In this document: in pieces, positions 1 to 7,353 of the stretch
How positions within the stretch are numbered: position 1 is the first letter of the stretch
How the letters are laid out: each line of letters begins with the position of its first letter
Source: Akkermansia muciniphila
Lineage (GTDB): Bacteria; Verrucomicrobiota; Verrucomicrobiia; Verrucomicrobiales; Akkermansiaceae
Length of the DNA stretch: 63,039 nt
Direction: 5' to 3'
Assembly: GCA_945901795.1 (NCBI GenBank)
Contig: CAMDLP010000013.1
Coordinates: forward strand, 1 to 63,039
Notes under the pieces: generated by a model
Database searches by the model: none
Seen by the model: the letters and a program-made list of their open reading frames with translations, nothing else
What the model was told of the DNA's origin: nothing
Made by a program: the position numbers and the translations under genes

Positions 1-113
1 GGATTTACGAGTGATGATTGTTGATTTTTGATTTTTGATCGGAAGAGAGAACCGCTGTCCAGGACTCTGGCTTCTTTGATGATTCTGCTGTCAATGATTC
101 TGCCTTGATTCTT
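1..113. repeat. Dispersed repeat block C (copy 1)
   Basis: This block matches 2859-2964 almost throughout. It starts at the shared word GGATTTACGAG, passes through a run of TTTTTGA heptamers and ends at GCCTTGATTCTT. The two copies differ in length mainly by one heptamer. The reverse complement of its core (heptamers followed by a GGAAGAGGGA-like word) reappears in the spacers at 61103-61267 and 61873-62040. No gene is seen in it. Confidence 0.8.
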
Positions 114-150
114 TGAGACTTTGAGACTTTGAGACTTTGAGACTTTGAGG
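111..150. repeat. Five tandem copies of CTTTGAGA
   Basis: Five consecutive 8-bp units CTTTGAGA are visible; the last ends in GG. They lead straight into the R1 repeat. The R1 copy at 1645-1765 carries a shorter version of the same GACTTTGAGACTTTG run, so the array is probably an expansion inside that repeat. Confidence 0.85.
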
Positions 151-236
151 GCTGGGCTCCGTGTGGCCGCCTCACAGGCTGCGGGCATCAAAGCGGCAGC
201 AGGCTGCACGCAGTCCAAGGCCGGGGGCGGGCTTGC
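143..236 (+). repeat. Dispersed intergenic repeat R1, copy a
   Basis: The segment from GGGCTGGGCTCC to CAGTCCAAGGCCGGGG is shared with 1645-1765 (same strand) and 25082-25188 (opposite strand). This copy is altered in the middle: CGCCTCACAGGCTGC replaces the CATGCCGCAGCAGGCTGC of copy b. Open frames through it give an arginine-rich translation that recurs in all copies and is not a real protein. Confidence 0.8.
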
Positions 237-455
237 GCGGTGAACTTCGAACTTCGAACTTCCAACGTTGAACGTCGAAGGGAAGAAGGTGGAAGATAAC
301 CGCGGAGGCGCAAAGGTCGCGGAGGGGGCGCGGAGCTGGGACGATGAAACGGGGACTGGGGTTTTGCGCGGGCTTCTTTCGCTCTTCTCTTACTGAAATA
401 CCGAAACACCGATTTACCGAAACACCGGCCCCGGCGGGGGGCGCGTCTTGATTCC
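237..455. repeat. Dispersed repeat blocks B and A (copy 1)
   Basis: Block B is a run of GAACTTCGAACTTCC-like words ending in GAACGTCGAAGGGAAG. Block A is a purine-rich stretch with a GCGGAGG period followed by GGGACGATGAAACGGGG. Both are shared with 2690-2858. In that copy the block order relative to block C is different, so these are separable modules. No gene is seen between here and 528. Confidence 0.7.
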
Positions 456-528
456 TTGATTCATGGGGATTCCAGATGGATGGGGCGTGATTTTGGGAGT
501 TGTCGCGGGGACGAATCGTGGCTAGGTC

Positions 529-747
529 TTGGATGTGAATGCGACTTACACGGCGATCACGAAACAGGAGGACGATTGGTGGATTGGCTGGATCGAGGAG
601 GTCCCGGGAGTGAATGCGCAGGAGCGGACGAAGGAGAAGCTGATGAGATCGCTGAAGGAAATTCTGATCGAGGCGCTGGAGTTCAACCGGGCGGAGGCAA
701 GGGAAGCGGCCGGCGGGAACTATACCGAGGAAAGCCTGCTGGTATGA
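529..747 (+). CDS. hicB: HicB-family antitoxin
   Basis: This 72-residue protein has the HicB partial RNase H-like fold signature: a short N-terminal strand with YTAIT, then DDWWIGWIEEVPGVNAQ, then a helix ending EILIEALEFNR. HicB proteins neutralise the HicA mRNA interferase and usually repress their own operon. The stop overlaps the hicA start as ATGA, the normal arrangement. The frame opens at TTG 529, and GTG 535 is an equally possible start. Its partner is truncated, so this antitoxin is probably an orphan. The family call is firm; present function is uncertain. Confidence 0.8.
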   Translation: MDVNATYTAITKQEDDWWIGWIEEVPGVNAQERTKEKLMRSLKEILIEALEFNRAEAREAAGGNYTEESLLV

Positions 748-1180
748 AACGGCGGGCGTTCCTGCAGCATCTGACAGGCAAAGATTGCGAACTGGTGCGC
801 GAGGGAGGAAACCACTCGTGGTGGAGATTTGGTGTCGGAGTGCAATCAGCGATGGCTTGTTTGGCCTGGGTTTTGGAGGCGTCGTTTCCCGGATAGCGGA
901 TGAGCACGCCAAAGGGTGTGAGCCTGCGAATCGCCGGATAGAGAGTCACCCACAATGGCTCCGCGGGCAAGAGGAGGTGGAGTAGGCTTTCGAGATCATG
1001 GGTCTTGGGAAAGTGAATGGCGGCTTCCTCCAAGCGGGCTTTGAGACATTTCTCGGCGGCCTGCTGGCAATGAAAGCAGACCATGTCGTGGAGCGGAATC
1101 TTCCTTCTGCGCCCGAGATCGACGGCGGCAAGAAAGTCGTGCTCGGCCTTTTCAATCCAGTCACGAGTGGCCGCCTTCAT
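683..1180 (-). pseudogene. HEPN-domain protein with lost 3' end
   Basis: Coding from 1180 leftward gives a HEPN-domain protein (PF05168 type): WIEKAEHDFLAAVDLG, then CFHCQQAAEKCLKA, then FPKTHDLESLL, then IRYPGNDASKTQAKQA. The family-like sequence stops near 844 (after KQAIAD). The frame then runs through the scar element and antisense to hicBA until 683. HEPN proteins beside MNT nucleotidyltransferases act as RNase toxins of MntA/HepT-type modules. The start overlaps the end of the upstream MNT gene by 20 nt. Only the end of the last helix seems lost, so some function cannot be excluded. Confidence 0.7.
744..896 (+). pseudogene. hicA: Truncated HicA toxin
   Basis: The first 27 or so residues are a good HicA N-terminus: MKRRAFLQHL, then CELVREGGNHSWW, which contains the catalytic His of the double-stranded-RNA-binding-like fold. 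After SWW, near 822, the frame enters a GGAGATTTGGTGTCGGAGTGC element and continues as unrelated residues to a stop at 896. The usual second half of HicA is absent. The element is also present at 2567-2591. On the other side of the junction lies the truncated 3' end of the HEPN gene, so this looks like a recombination scar that removed the ends of two toxin genes. Confidence 0.8.
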
Positions 1181-1484
1181 ACATCACGCGTCCTTTGGTG
1201 GTGATTTCCTGGAGGAAGCAGTCGCCTTCCTGCAGCCTTTCGCGAAGAAAGGCGGGATCGCGCACGAGAACATCCACGGGAAAACCGGCGGAGACTTTTT
1301 CGTGGATTTTCTGGGTGGTTTGCATCCAGTAACGCCGGGGCTTGGGCATGATGACGAGGAGGTCGACATCGGAATCCGGTGTGGGTGTGCCGTAGGCGTG
1401 CGAGCCGAACAGGATGATGCGTTGTGGCTTGAAAGCAGCGGCGACGGCGGCGCAGTAACGCTGAATGTCCTGGATGGGAACCAT
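1161..1484 (-). CDS. MNT-type minimal nucleotidyltransferase
   Basis: This 107-residue protein carries the nucleotidyltransferase signature RIILFGSHAYGTPTPDSDVDLLV, that is GS-x-GxG-like residues followed by DxD. Members of this group (MntA) transfer AMP or other nucleotides to a HEPN partner to silence it. ATG 1484 is chosen because the homologous part begins MVPIQDIQRY; upstream sequence in the frame is the R1 repeat. It overlaps the HEPN gene by 20 nt on the same strand, antitoxin first. The catalytic residues look intact even though the partner is damaged. Confidence 0.85.
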   Translation of the reverse strand: MVPIQDIQRYCAAVAAAFKPQRIILFGSHAYGTPTPDSDVDLLVIMPKPRRYWMQTTQKIHEKVSAGFPVDVLVRDPAFLRERLQEGDCFLQEITTKGRVMYEGGHS

Positions 1485-1562
1485 GGAAGGACTAAAGACC
1501 TGTGGGGAGGGCCGCGCAATGAGATTTTTGGGGCGTAAACAGAACTGTTCGGCACGATGTGG

Positions 1563-1601
1563 GATTTTTGATTTTTGATTTTTGATTTTTGATTTTTGAT
1601 T
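1563..1601. repeat. Heptamer microsatellite GATTTTT
   Basis: Five perfect copies of the heptamer GATTTTT are followed by GATTGGAAGAGGGAAC, the same word that follows the heptamers at 20-50 and 2873-2903. The run length differs between copies, as expected for slipped-strand replication. It lies in the gene-free stretch 1485-1901. Confidence 0.85.
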
Positions 1602-1644
1602 GGAAGAGGGAACTGCGGAGGGGCGCACAGAGGGAGAGGAGCGG

Positions 1645-1765
1645 TGGAGGCGTTGGTGGAACTTGGACTTTGAGACTTTGCGGGCTGGGCTCCGGGTGGC
1701 ATGCCGCAGCAGGCTGCGGGCATCAAAGCGGCAGCAGGCTGCACGCAGTCCAAGGCCGGGGGCGC
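1645..1765 (+). repeat. Dispersed intergenic repeat R1, copy b
   Basis: This is the fullest R1 copy. It runs from GGAGGCGTTGGTGGAAC through GGGCTGGGCTCCGGGTGGC to CAGTCCAAGGCCGGGG. It contains two GCAGCAGGCTGC units separated by GGGCATCAAAGCG, whereas copy c at 25082-25188 has only one unit. The remainder of 1766-1901 shows nothing gene-like. Confidence 0.85.
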
Positions 1766-1901
1766 GGAGGGGGGGCGCAATTTCCGGTGCGGCGGGTGGG
1801 GGAGGATCGGCGTCTGTTTCCGGCGAGGGCGCCGGAAACGGCACGCGAGGGCGCGCGCACTCCCCGAGGATCTGGGATGAAAAGCGCTGCGCAGTCGTGG
1901 G

Positions 1902-2288
1902 CTACTTTTCGGTGCAGGATCGGGCGAGCCAGGCGGCGAAGGCGTCGGCGTCGAGCTCGCCGGCGGCGAGGGCGAGGGTGTGGAGGACGGCTTGCTCCTC
2001 GGGGGCTTCGAGGCGGAATCCATTGATGCCGAGGAAGGTGTAGGCGGCCATGAAACCGGCGCGCTTGTTGCCGTCGAGAAAGGGATGATTCTTGACGATG
2101 CCATGGGCATAGCAGGCCGCGAGATCGAAGAGCGACGGTGCGCCGTAGTTCAACAGTTGCCGGGGACGACCGAGGGCGGGATCGAGGAGTCCCCCATCGC
2201 GGATGCCGTCCAGACCGCCAAAGCGGGCCAGAAGTTCATTCTGGATGGCGAGAATGATTTCCCGGGTGAGCCAAACAGGTTCGCTCAT
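1902..2288 (-). CDS. doc: Doc-type Fic-fold toxin
   Basis: This 128-residue protein belongs to the death-on-curing family. It begins MSEPVWLTREI, has FGGLDGIRDGGLLDPAL in the N-terminal half and the Fic motif HPFLDGNKRAGF in the centre. Doc enzymes phosphorylate elongation factor Tu and stop translation. The start at 2288 is set by homology and by the ATGA overlap with the antitoxin stop. Length and motif look intact. It is the only complete TA pair in the left-hand island. Confidence 0.9.
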   Translation of the reverse strand: MSEPVWLTREIILAIQNELLARFGGLDGIRDGGLLDPALGRPRQLLNYGAPSLFDLAACYAHGIVKNHPFLDGNKRAGFMAAYTFLGINGFRLEAPEEQAVLHTLALAAGELDADAFAAWLARSCTEK

Positions 2289-2515
2289 TTGGCGAGCTCC
2301 CTGAGGGCGTTGCGGTAACGGTTCATGCCCTCTTGGGCGATGGTCATGATTTCTTCGAATCCCGGGCGCTCGGGGGTGATGCGGAGGGAGCATTCCGGGG
2401 CCTCGGTGAGGAAGAGGGTGTCGCCCTCGCTGACTTTGAGGGCTTGGAGGGCTTCCTTGGGCAGGACGATGCCGAGGGAGTTGCCGATTTTGCGGACTTT
2501 GGTTTCGATGGGCAT
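2285..2515 (-). CDS. AbrB/MazE-type antitoxin
   Basis: This 76-residue protein starts MPIETKVRKIGNSLGIVLPKE, the SpoVT/AbrB swapped-hairpin DNA-binding fold, and continues into an acidic and basic C-terminal tail that should bind the toxin. It is translated just upstream of the Doc toxin with a 4-nt overlap. Doc is more often paired with Phd, but AbrB/Doc pairs are also known. The module should be autoregulated; no clear operator was identified upstream of 2515. Confidence 0.85.
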   Translation of the reverse strand: MPIETKVRKIGNSLGIVLPKEALQALKVSEGDTLFLTEAPECSLRITPERPGFEEIMTIAQEGMNRYRNALRELAK

Positions 2516-2566
2516 GGGGGTAACGAAGGTTATAACGAGGAATTTGTCAAGGAGCGCGACCTCAGA

Positions 2567-2591
2567 TGGTGGGGATTTGGTGTCGGAGTGC
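2567..2591 (+). repeat. Short element shared with the hicA/HEPN junction
   Basis: The word GGGGATTTGGTGTCGGAGTG preceded by GATGGT matches 819-843 with one change. At 819-843 it sits exactly where hicA and the HEPN gene are both truncated. Here it leads into the palindromic array at 2594-2659. Confidence 0.7.
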
Positions 2592-2593
2592 GT

Positions 2594-2659
2594 GGGACAT
2601 GTCCCCGCTTTTCACTGGCCGACATGTCGGCCGGTGGGAAAGCTCCGACATGTCGGAGC
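2594..2659. repeat. Three ACATGT-centred perfect palindromes
   Basis: Three perfect palindromes lie in a row: GGGACATGTCCC at 2594-2605, GGCCGACATGTCGGCC at 2617-2632 and GCTCCGACATGTCGGAGC at 2642-2659. Their centres are 25 and 26 bp apart. They lie 80-145 bp upstream of the AbrB antitoxin start (2515, minus strand). They could be a protein-binding array or part of a mobile palindromic repeat. Confidence 0.8.
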
Positions 2660-2689
2660 AGTCCGAGGGGCGAAGTGGGAAGAGTTTAC

Positions 2690-2858
2690 CGCGCAGAGGG
2701 CGCGGAGGGCGCGGAGCCGGGACGATGGAGGATGGTGAACATCGAACATCGAACTTCCAACGTGGAACGTCGAAGGGAAGAAAGTGGAGGTCGGAGGTCG
2801 GAGATAACCGCGGAGGCGCGGAGCCGGGACGATGAAACGGGGGGCTGGGGTTTTGGGG
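2690..2858. repeat. Dispersed repeat blocks A and B (copy 2)
   Basis: Purine-rich GCGGAGG runs with GGAGCCGGGACGATGG occur twice. They flank a GAACATCGAACTTCC-type block that ends GAACGTCGAAGGGAAG. The counterpart is 237-370. The reverse complement of the GAACGTCGAAGGG word type is seen in the spacers at 61150-61190 and 61905-61960. Confidence 0.75.
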
Positions 2859-2964
2859 GGATTTACGAGTGATGATTTTTGATTTTTGATCGAAAGAGGG
2901 AACGGCGGTCCTGAATTCTGGATTCTTTGATGATTCTGCTGTCAATGATTCTGCCTTGATTCTT
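2859..2964. repeat. Dispersed repeat block C (copy 2)
   Basis: This is the direct copy of 1-113 from GGATTTACGAG to TTGATTCTT. It follows directly on the GGGGTTTTGGGG end of the A/B blocks. The stretch 2965-3104 that follows contains no recognisable gene. Confidence 0.8.
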
Positions 2965-3104
2965 CTCAACCCCGTGATCGACGCTCGCCCACGCTGGTAA
3001 GGTTGGGTGCTCTTTGACGTTAGGGAAATCGTGAAATTCGCTCTCTGTATGCCGATACGCCGAGGCCCGTGGGAAGCCATGAGATTGAGGCGGATGGTGA
3101 AAAA

Positions 3105-3162
3105 GTAGTCGCGGACTTCAGTCCGTTTCTTGGATTTCCTGCGGACTGAAGTCCACGACTAC
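3105..3162. repeat. 21-bp inverted repeat near coaC 3' end
   Basis: The arm GTAGTCGCGGACTTCAGTCC at 3105-3125 pairs with its near-complement at 3142-3162 around a 16-nt loop, with one mismatch. It sits just beyond the 3' end of the minus-strand coaC gene and could act as a terminator hairpin. Its sequence also resembles the palindromic GGACTTCAGTCC repeats scattered in related genomes. Confidence 0.7.
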
Positions 3163-3180
3163 TTTGGCTTTTCGCCGGGA

Positions 3181-3717
3181 CTACTTACGGAGAGTGTGAA
3201 TCTTCGCCAGAATTTCCTCCACCGCCGCCAGACGGCCGATGCCTTCGTAGCCGCAGGCGAGGTCGCCGACGGCGGGACCGATGAAATGGCAGCCGTCTTC
3301 CAGGAGTCGGGCGACGTTGCGCTCGGTGGCGGGGTGCAGCCACATTTTGCCGTTCATCGCCGGGGCGAGCAGGACCGGCGTGGTGCGGGGCAGGGCGAGG
3401 TAGATCGAGGTGAGCGGATCGGGCGCGAGGCCGTTGGCGAAATTCCCGAGCGTGTTGGCGCTGGCCGGGGCGACGAGGAAGAGATCGGCGCGGTCGGCGA
3501 GCTCGATGTGGCCGGGTTTCCACGATTGTTTCTCGTCCTCCAGCGAGACGAGCACCGGCTGGCGGGTGAGCGTCTGGAGCGTGAGCGGCGTGATGAATTC
3601 CGTGGCGGCGCGGGTCATCACGACGTGGACTTCGTGGCCGAGCTTGACCAGTTGCGACGCGAGGTCGGCCGATTTGTAGGCGGCGATGGAGCCGGAAATG
3701 CCGAGGACGATTTTCAT
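3181..3717 (-). CDS. coaC: Phosphopantothenoylcysteine decarboxylase (CoaC domain)
   Basis: This 178-residue flavoprotein begins MKIVLGISGSIAAYKSADLA. It contains HVVMTRAATEFITPLT, the VAPASANTLGNFANGLA segment and PAMNGKMWLHPAT, all hallmarks of the HFCD/CoaC family. It decarboxylates 4'-phosphopantothenoylcysteine in coenzyme A synthesis. Only the decarboxylase half is here; the CoaB synthetase domain that is often fused to it is absent and must be encoded elsewhere. The start at 3717 fits the family; an in-frame ATG at 3741 would add eight residues and overlap sufS by four nt. Confidence 0.9.
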   Translation of the reverse strand: MKIVLGISGSIAAYKSADLASQLVKLGHEVHVVMTRAATEFITPLTLQTLTRQPVLVSLEDEKQSWKPGHIELADRADLFLVAPASANTLGNFANGLAPDPLTSIYLALPRTTPVLLAPAMNGKMWLHPATERNVARLLEDGCHFIGPAVGDLACGYEGIGRLAAVEEILAKIHTLRK

Positions 3718-3737
3718 GCGGGCGGTGGTTTTGATTT

Positions 3738-4955
3738 TCAACTCAGCATCGAGACTGCCTTGCGGGTGGCTTCGGCGAGCGCTTCGACGTCTTTTTGCGT
3801 ATTATATAAGGCGAACGACGCGCGCACGGTGCCGGTCATGCCGAAGCGCGCCATCAGCGGCTGGCAGCAATGGTGGCCGGTCCGAACGGCGACGCCCATT
3901 TGGTCCATCAGCGTGCCGAGATCGTAGTGGTGGATGCCCGTGACGTTGAAGGAAAGCGCGCCCGCGCGGTCGGCCGGGCCGAAGAAACAAATCCCGGGAA
4001 TCGAGGCGAGCGCGTCGGCGGCGGAACGGATGAGCGCCTGCTCGTGCTTTTGAATCTGACTCAGGCCGATGCCGTTGACGAAGTCGATGGCGGCACCGAG
4101 GGCGATGGCTCCCTCGATGTTCGGCGTGCCGGCCTCGTATTTGAACGGGAGCTCGTTGTAGGTGGTTTTTTCGAAGGTGACTTCCTTGATCATTTCGCCA
4201 CCGCCACGCCACGGCGGCAGGGCGTTGAGGATTTCCGCGCGGCCCCAGAGGACGCCGGTGCCGGTCGGGGCGTAGATCTTGTGGCCGGAAAACGCGAGGA
4301 AATCGATGTCGAGCGCCTGCACGTCGATCCGCACGTGGGCGACGGCCTGGGCGGCGTCGAGCATGACGAGCGCGCCGGCATTTTTCGCGGCGGCGGCCAT
4401 TTCCGCGACCGGATTGACGGTGCCGAAGGAGTTGGAAATCCAGGTGAGCGAGAGGATTTTCGTGCGCGAGTTGAGCAGGGCAAGGAAAGCGGCCTGGTCG
4501 AGCGTGCCGTCGTCGAGGCAGGGAATAATTTTGAGAATCGCGCCGCTGCGCTCGCAGAGCATCTGCCAGGGGACGATGTTGGAATGGTGCTCGAGCGTCG
4601 AGATGAGCACTTCGTCGCCCGGCTTGATTTGGCCGGAAAGGCCGAGGATGTTGGCGACCAGGTTGATGCCGTCGGTGGTGCCGGAGGTGAAAATCACCTC
4701 GTCGGGAGTGGCGGCGTTGAGGTGGGTGGCGACGGTTTGGCGGGCTTTTTCAAAGGTCTCCGTGGCGAGCCGGGCCAGGTGGTGGGTGCCGCGGTGGATG
4801 TTGGCGTTCATCGCCTCGTAGTAATGCCGGGACGCCAGCAGGACCGCCATCGGCTTCTGCGTGGTGGCGGCATTGTCCAGATAGACCAAGGGCCGTCCGC
4901 CGATCGTTTGTTCGAGGATCGGGAAATCAGGAATGACGGAGTCAGGTTGGAACAT
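3738..4955 (-). CDS. sufS: Cysteine desulfurase SufS
   Basis: This 405-residue PLP enzyme is of the SufS/CsdA type. It has LVYLDNAATTQKP near the N-terminus, NIHRGTHHLA, the PLP lysine in SGHKIYAPTG (K226), and the active-site cysteine in RTGHHCCQPLM (C364). It takes sulfur from cysteine for iron-sulfur cluster assembly. No other suf genes are adjacent. It is followed 20 nt downstream by coaC on the same strand, so the two are probably cotranscribed. Length matches the family. Confidence 0.95.
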   Translation of the reverse strand: MFQPDSVIPDFPILEQTIGGRPLVYLDNAATTQKPMAVLLASRHYYEAMNANIHRGTHHLARLATETFEKARQTVATHLNAATPDEVIFTSGTTDGINLVANILGLSGQIKPGDEVLISTLEHHSNIVPWQMLCERSGAILKIIPCLDDGTLDQAAFLALLNSRTKILSLTWISNSFGTVNPVAEMAAAAKNAGALVMLDAAQAVAHVRIDVQALDIDFLAFSGHKIYAPTGTGVLWGRAEILNALPPWRGGGEMIKEVTFEKTTYNELPFKYEAGTPNIEGAIALGAAIDFVNGIGLSQIQKHEQALIRSAADALASIPGICFFGPADRAGALSFNVTGIHHYDLGTLMDQMGVAVRTGHHCCQPLMARFGMTGTVRASFALYNTQKDVEALAEATRKAVSMLS

Positions 4956-5094
4956 GGTGGTAATTTCAGGAGGCTTGGCGGCGGCTCGGTAGGGTGAGAC
5001 ACGCGCGCGCGGACCGCAACGTCAGAATTGCCCGGTAAAAACATCTGCCCTTGCGGTGCGGGGAAAGCGCGGCTTGAATCCCGCCCCCACAAGC

Positions 5095-6441
5095 ATGTAT
5101 CTGCTGAAAAAAGTCATCCAGCTCCGGGAGAATTCCCACCCGGACCACGAAAAGCCGTTTCTCGAGCACTTGGAGGACTTGCGCGTGATGGTCACCCGGG
5201 TCGTGATCACCTTGGTCATCTCGATGATCGTCTGCTTCGCCTTCAACAAGAACCTGATGGAGTTCTTCCGCCAGCCGGTGGACCAGGTGCTGGTCACCCA
5301 GCTCAAGGCCACGCTGCCGGATGACGCGCCCCGCCCGCTCACCGTGGAAAGCTGGGGAAAAGCCCGCAAGGTCGAACACGCGGCGATGAATCTCACGCCC
5401 GAGCAGCGCGCGGTTTTCTATCAATCCCTCGGCGACGACGACCTCTCGTTCCAAGCCAAATCGATCAGCCTGCTCCGCGCCGCCAACGCCTTACCCGAGG
5501 ACAAGCGCGATGCCTTCGTCAACTCGCTTGGCGAATCCGACGAGCTCAAGCTCCAGGTCAAAGCGCTTCTCCGGACCAAGCCGAACACCGACAGCGACGC
5601 CCAGGGCAACCTGCGGATGATGTCCGCGCTCCGGCCCACCGAGGGCTTCATGCTGTCGATGAAACTGTCGTTCGTCGCGGGCATCGTCGTTTCGTTTCCG
5701 CTGCTGTTATTGTTCATCCTGCAATTCGTCCTGCCCGGATTGCACAGCAATGAGAAGCGCGTGCTCTGGCCGGCGATGGCGATCGGCTTCGGCCTGTTCC
5801 TGACGGGCGCGGCCTTCGCCTACTACATGGTGCTGCCGCGGGCCCTGTTGTTTTTCGCCGAATGGAGCGGCAACATGGGAATTTCAAACGACTGGCGGAT
5901 CGGCGAGTATATCTCCTTCGCCACGCAGTTCACCCTGCTCTTCGGCGCTTCCTTCGAGCTGCCGGTAGTGGTGATGGTCTTCGTGAAACTCGGACTGCTC
6001 AGCTATGAAACGATGTCCCGGACCCGCTCTTATGCCATCGTCGGCATCTTCGTCACCGCCGCCGTCCTCACTCCGACGCCGGACGCGATGACTCTCTGTC
6101 TGATGGCCGCGCCGATGATCATTCTCTACGAAATCTGCATCTGGCTCGCCTATTTCGACAGCAAGAAAAACCGCATCAAGGAGGAGCAGGAAGCCCGGGA
6201 AAGTATGGAACGCCAGATTGCCCGCGAGGAAAAAATGCGCGCGGAAGCGGTCACCCCGGACCCCGCCGAAGACCACAGTTGGCACGATGAATATCATCCA
6301 ACGGATCATCACGCGCATGAGGAGGGCGATGACGGTTGGCACGACGAGTGTCCTCCCAAGGATCCGCATTTCAGCGACGAGCTCCCTGCGATCGACGAGA
6401 CTCCTCCCGCAGCCGAAGAGCCCGGAAACAAGACTCCCTGA
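5095..6441 (+). CDS. tatC: Twin-arginine translocase subunit TatC, enlarged
   Basis: The TatC core is clear: FLEHLEDLRVMVTRVV with the first membrane helix, PTEGFMLSMKLSFVAG, the helix pairs through FELPVVVMVFVKLGLL, and VLTPTPDAMTLCLMAAPM near the end. TatC recognises twin-arginine signal peptides and forms the Tat translocon. At 448 residues it is far longer than the usual 250. About 110 extra residues, mostly charged and helical, separate helix 1 from PTEGF in the first periplasmic loop. The C-terminus is a long acidic, His-rich tail. The start MYLLKKVIQL at 5095 is preferred; a longer frame opens at 5056. Confidence 0.9.
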   Translation: MYLLKKVIQLRENSHPDHEKPFLEHLEDLRVMVTRVVITLVISMIVCFAFNKNLMEFFRQPVDQVLVTQLKATLPDDAPRPLTVESWGKARKVEHAAMNLTPEQRAVFYQSLGDDDLSFQAKSISLLRAANALPEDKRDAFVNSLGESDELKLQVKALLRTKPNTDSDAQGNLRMMSALRPTEGFMLSMKLSFVAGIVVSFPLLLLFILQFVLPGLHSNEKRVLWPAMAIGFGLFLTGAAFAYYMVLPRALLFFAEWSGNMGISNDWRIGEYISFATQFTLLFGASFELPVVVMVFVKLGLLSYETMSRTRSYAIVGIFVTAAVLTPTPDAMTLCLMAAPMIILYEICIWLAYFDSKKNRIKEEQEARESMERQIAREEKMRAEAVTPDPAEDHSWHDEYHPTDHHAHEEGDDGWHDECPPKDPHFSDELPAIDETPPAAEEPGNKTP

Positions 6442-6460
6442 TTCTATCCAATCCCGTCCG

Positions 6461-7306
6461 ATGTCCCAGAACACGCTCCGCAAAGATGCCAGCGCCCGCT
6501 CACCTTTCGCGGGTTGCGCCATTCTCATCGCCGCACTCGCGGTGATGGTTTTCCTGATCGGATTCTCGGTTCTCACCCTGTTCCGGCAGTTCAACGAGAT
6601 CGCCAAATTCACCGCAGAAAAACCCGTCCCGGTCGAAGTCTCGCCGCTCGAAAACCAAGAAGCCGACCTCAACAATCTCGCCGAGCGGGTGGAGGCGTTC
6701 CGCCAGCAACTCGCTGGCGACTCCGAAGCCTCGCTCGCCCTAACCGCCGAGGATTTGAATCTCGCCATCGCCGCTTACGAACCCTTCAAGGAGCTCCGCG
6801 GCACCTTCCGCGTCACCGCCATCGAGGGTGAAACCCTGCGCGTCGCGATTTCGTTTCCACTCAACGGCAAGCCCCGGCTCGCCCGTGACGGCGAACCCGG
6901 CTGGATCGCCTCCGACTCCCGCTTCCTCAACGGCACGCTCGTCGCCCGCCCGCAGCTGCTCAAGCGCGAGGTCGTCCTCAGCCTCGACGCCATCGAAGTG
7001 CCCGGCAAGAAAGTGGCGCCGGAATTCATCGGCCAAATGTCGCCCTATCGGATCACCGAGCGCTACCTCACAGATCCGGCCATCGGCCCGGCGATGGCCA
7101 AGCTCACCCGCGTGGGAGTCGCCAACGGAAAAGTCATGCTCACAAGAACTCCGGGTGAGATTCCGGCGGACAAGATCACCGACGCGCAGGTGGACTCGGC
7201 CAGCAACCGGCTTTTCACCGCGCTCGGCGTCGCCGCCGCCATCTTCCTCGCATTTGCCGGACTCATCGTCTTCATCGGAGTCCGCGCCAAAGCCCGGAAG
7301 TCCTAG
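6461..7306 (+). CDS. Hypothetical membrane protein with two terminal helices
   Basis: This 281-residue protein is not recognised. It has a hydrophobic segment near residues 17-42 (CAILIAALAVMVFLIGFSVL), a roughly 190-residue extracytoplasmic middle part, and a second membrane helix near the C-terminus (LGVAAAIFLAFAGLIVFIGV). The middle portion has mixed strand-like character with LALTAEDLNLAIAAYEPFKELRG. It starts 20 nt after tatC and is probably in the same transcription unit. No catalytic motif is visible. Confidence 0.75.
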   Translation: MSQNTLRKDASARSPFAGCAILIAALAVMVFLIGFSVLTLFRQFNEIAKFTAEKPVPVEVSPLENQEADLNNLAERVEAFRQQLAGDSEASLALTAEDLNLAIAAYEPFKELRGTFRVTAIEGETLRVAISFPLNGKPRLARDGEPGWIASDSRFLNGTLVARPQLLKREVVLSLDAIEVPGKKVAPEFIGQMSPYRITERYLTDPAIGPAMAKLTRVGVANGKVMLTRTPGEIPADKITDAQVDSASNRLFTALGVAAAIFLAFAGLIVFIGVRAKARKS

Positions 7307-7353
7307 AATTTTCGGAACAAAGCCGCCTCACCGCAGCGTTTTAAAAAAGACTC

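Noticed and set aside
172..912. A 246-residue minus-strand frame at the window start
   Set aside because: It runs through R1, blocks A and B and the truncated TA genes; the translation is arginine- and proline-rich repeat readthrough.
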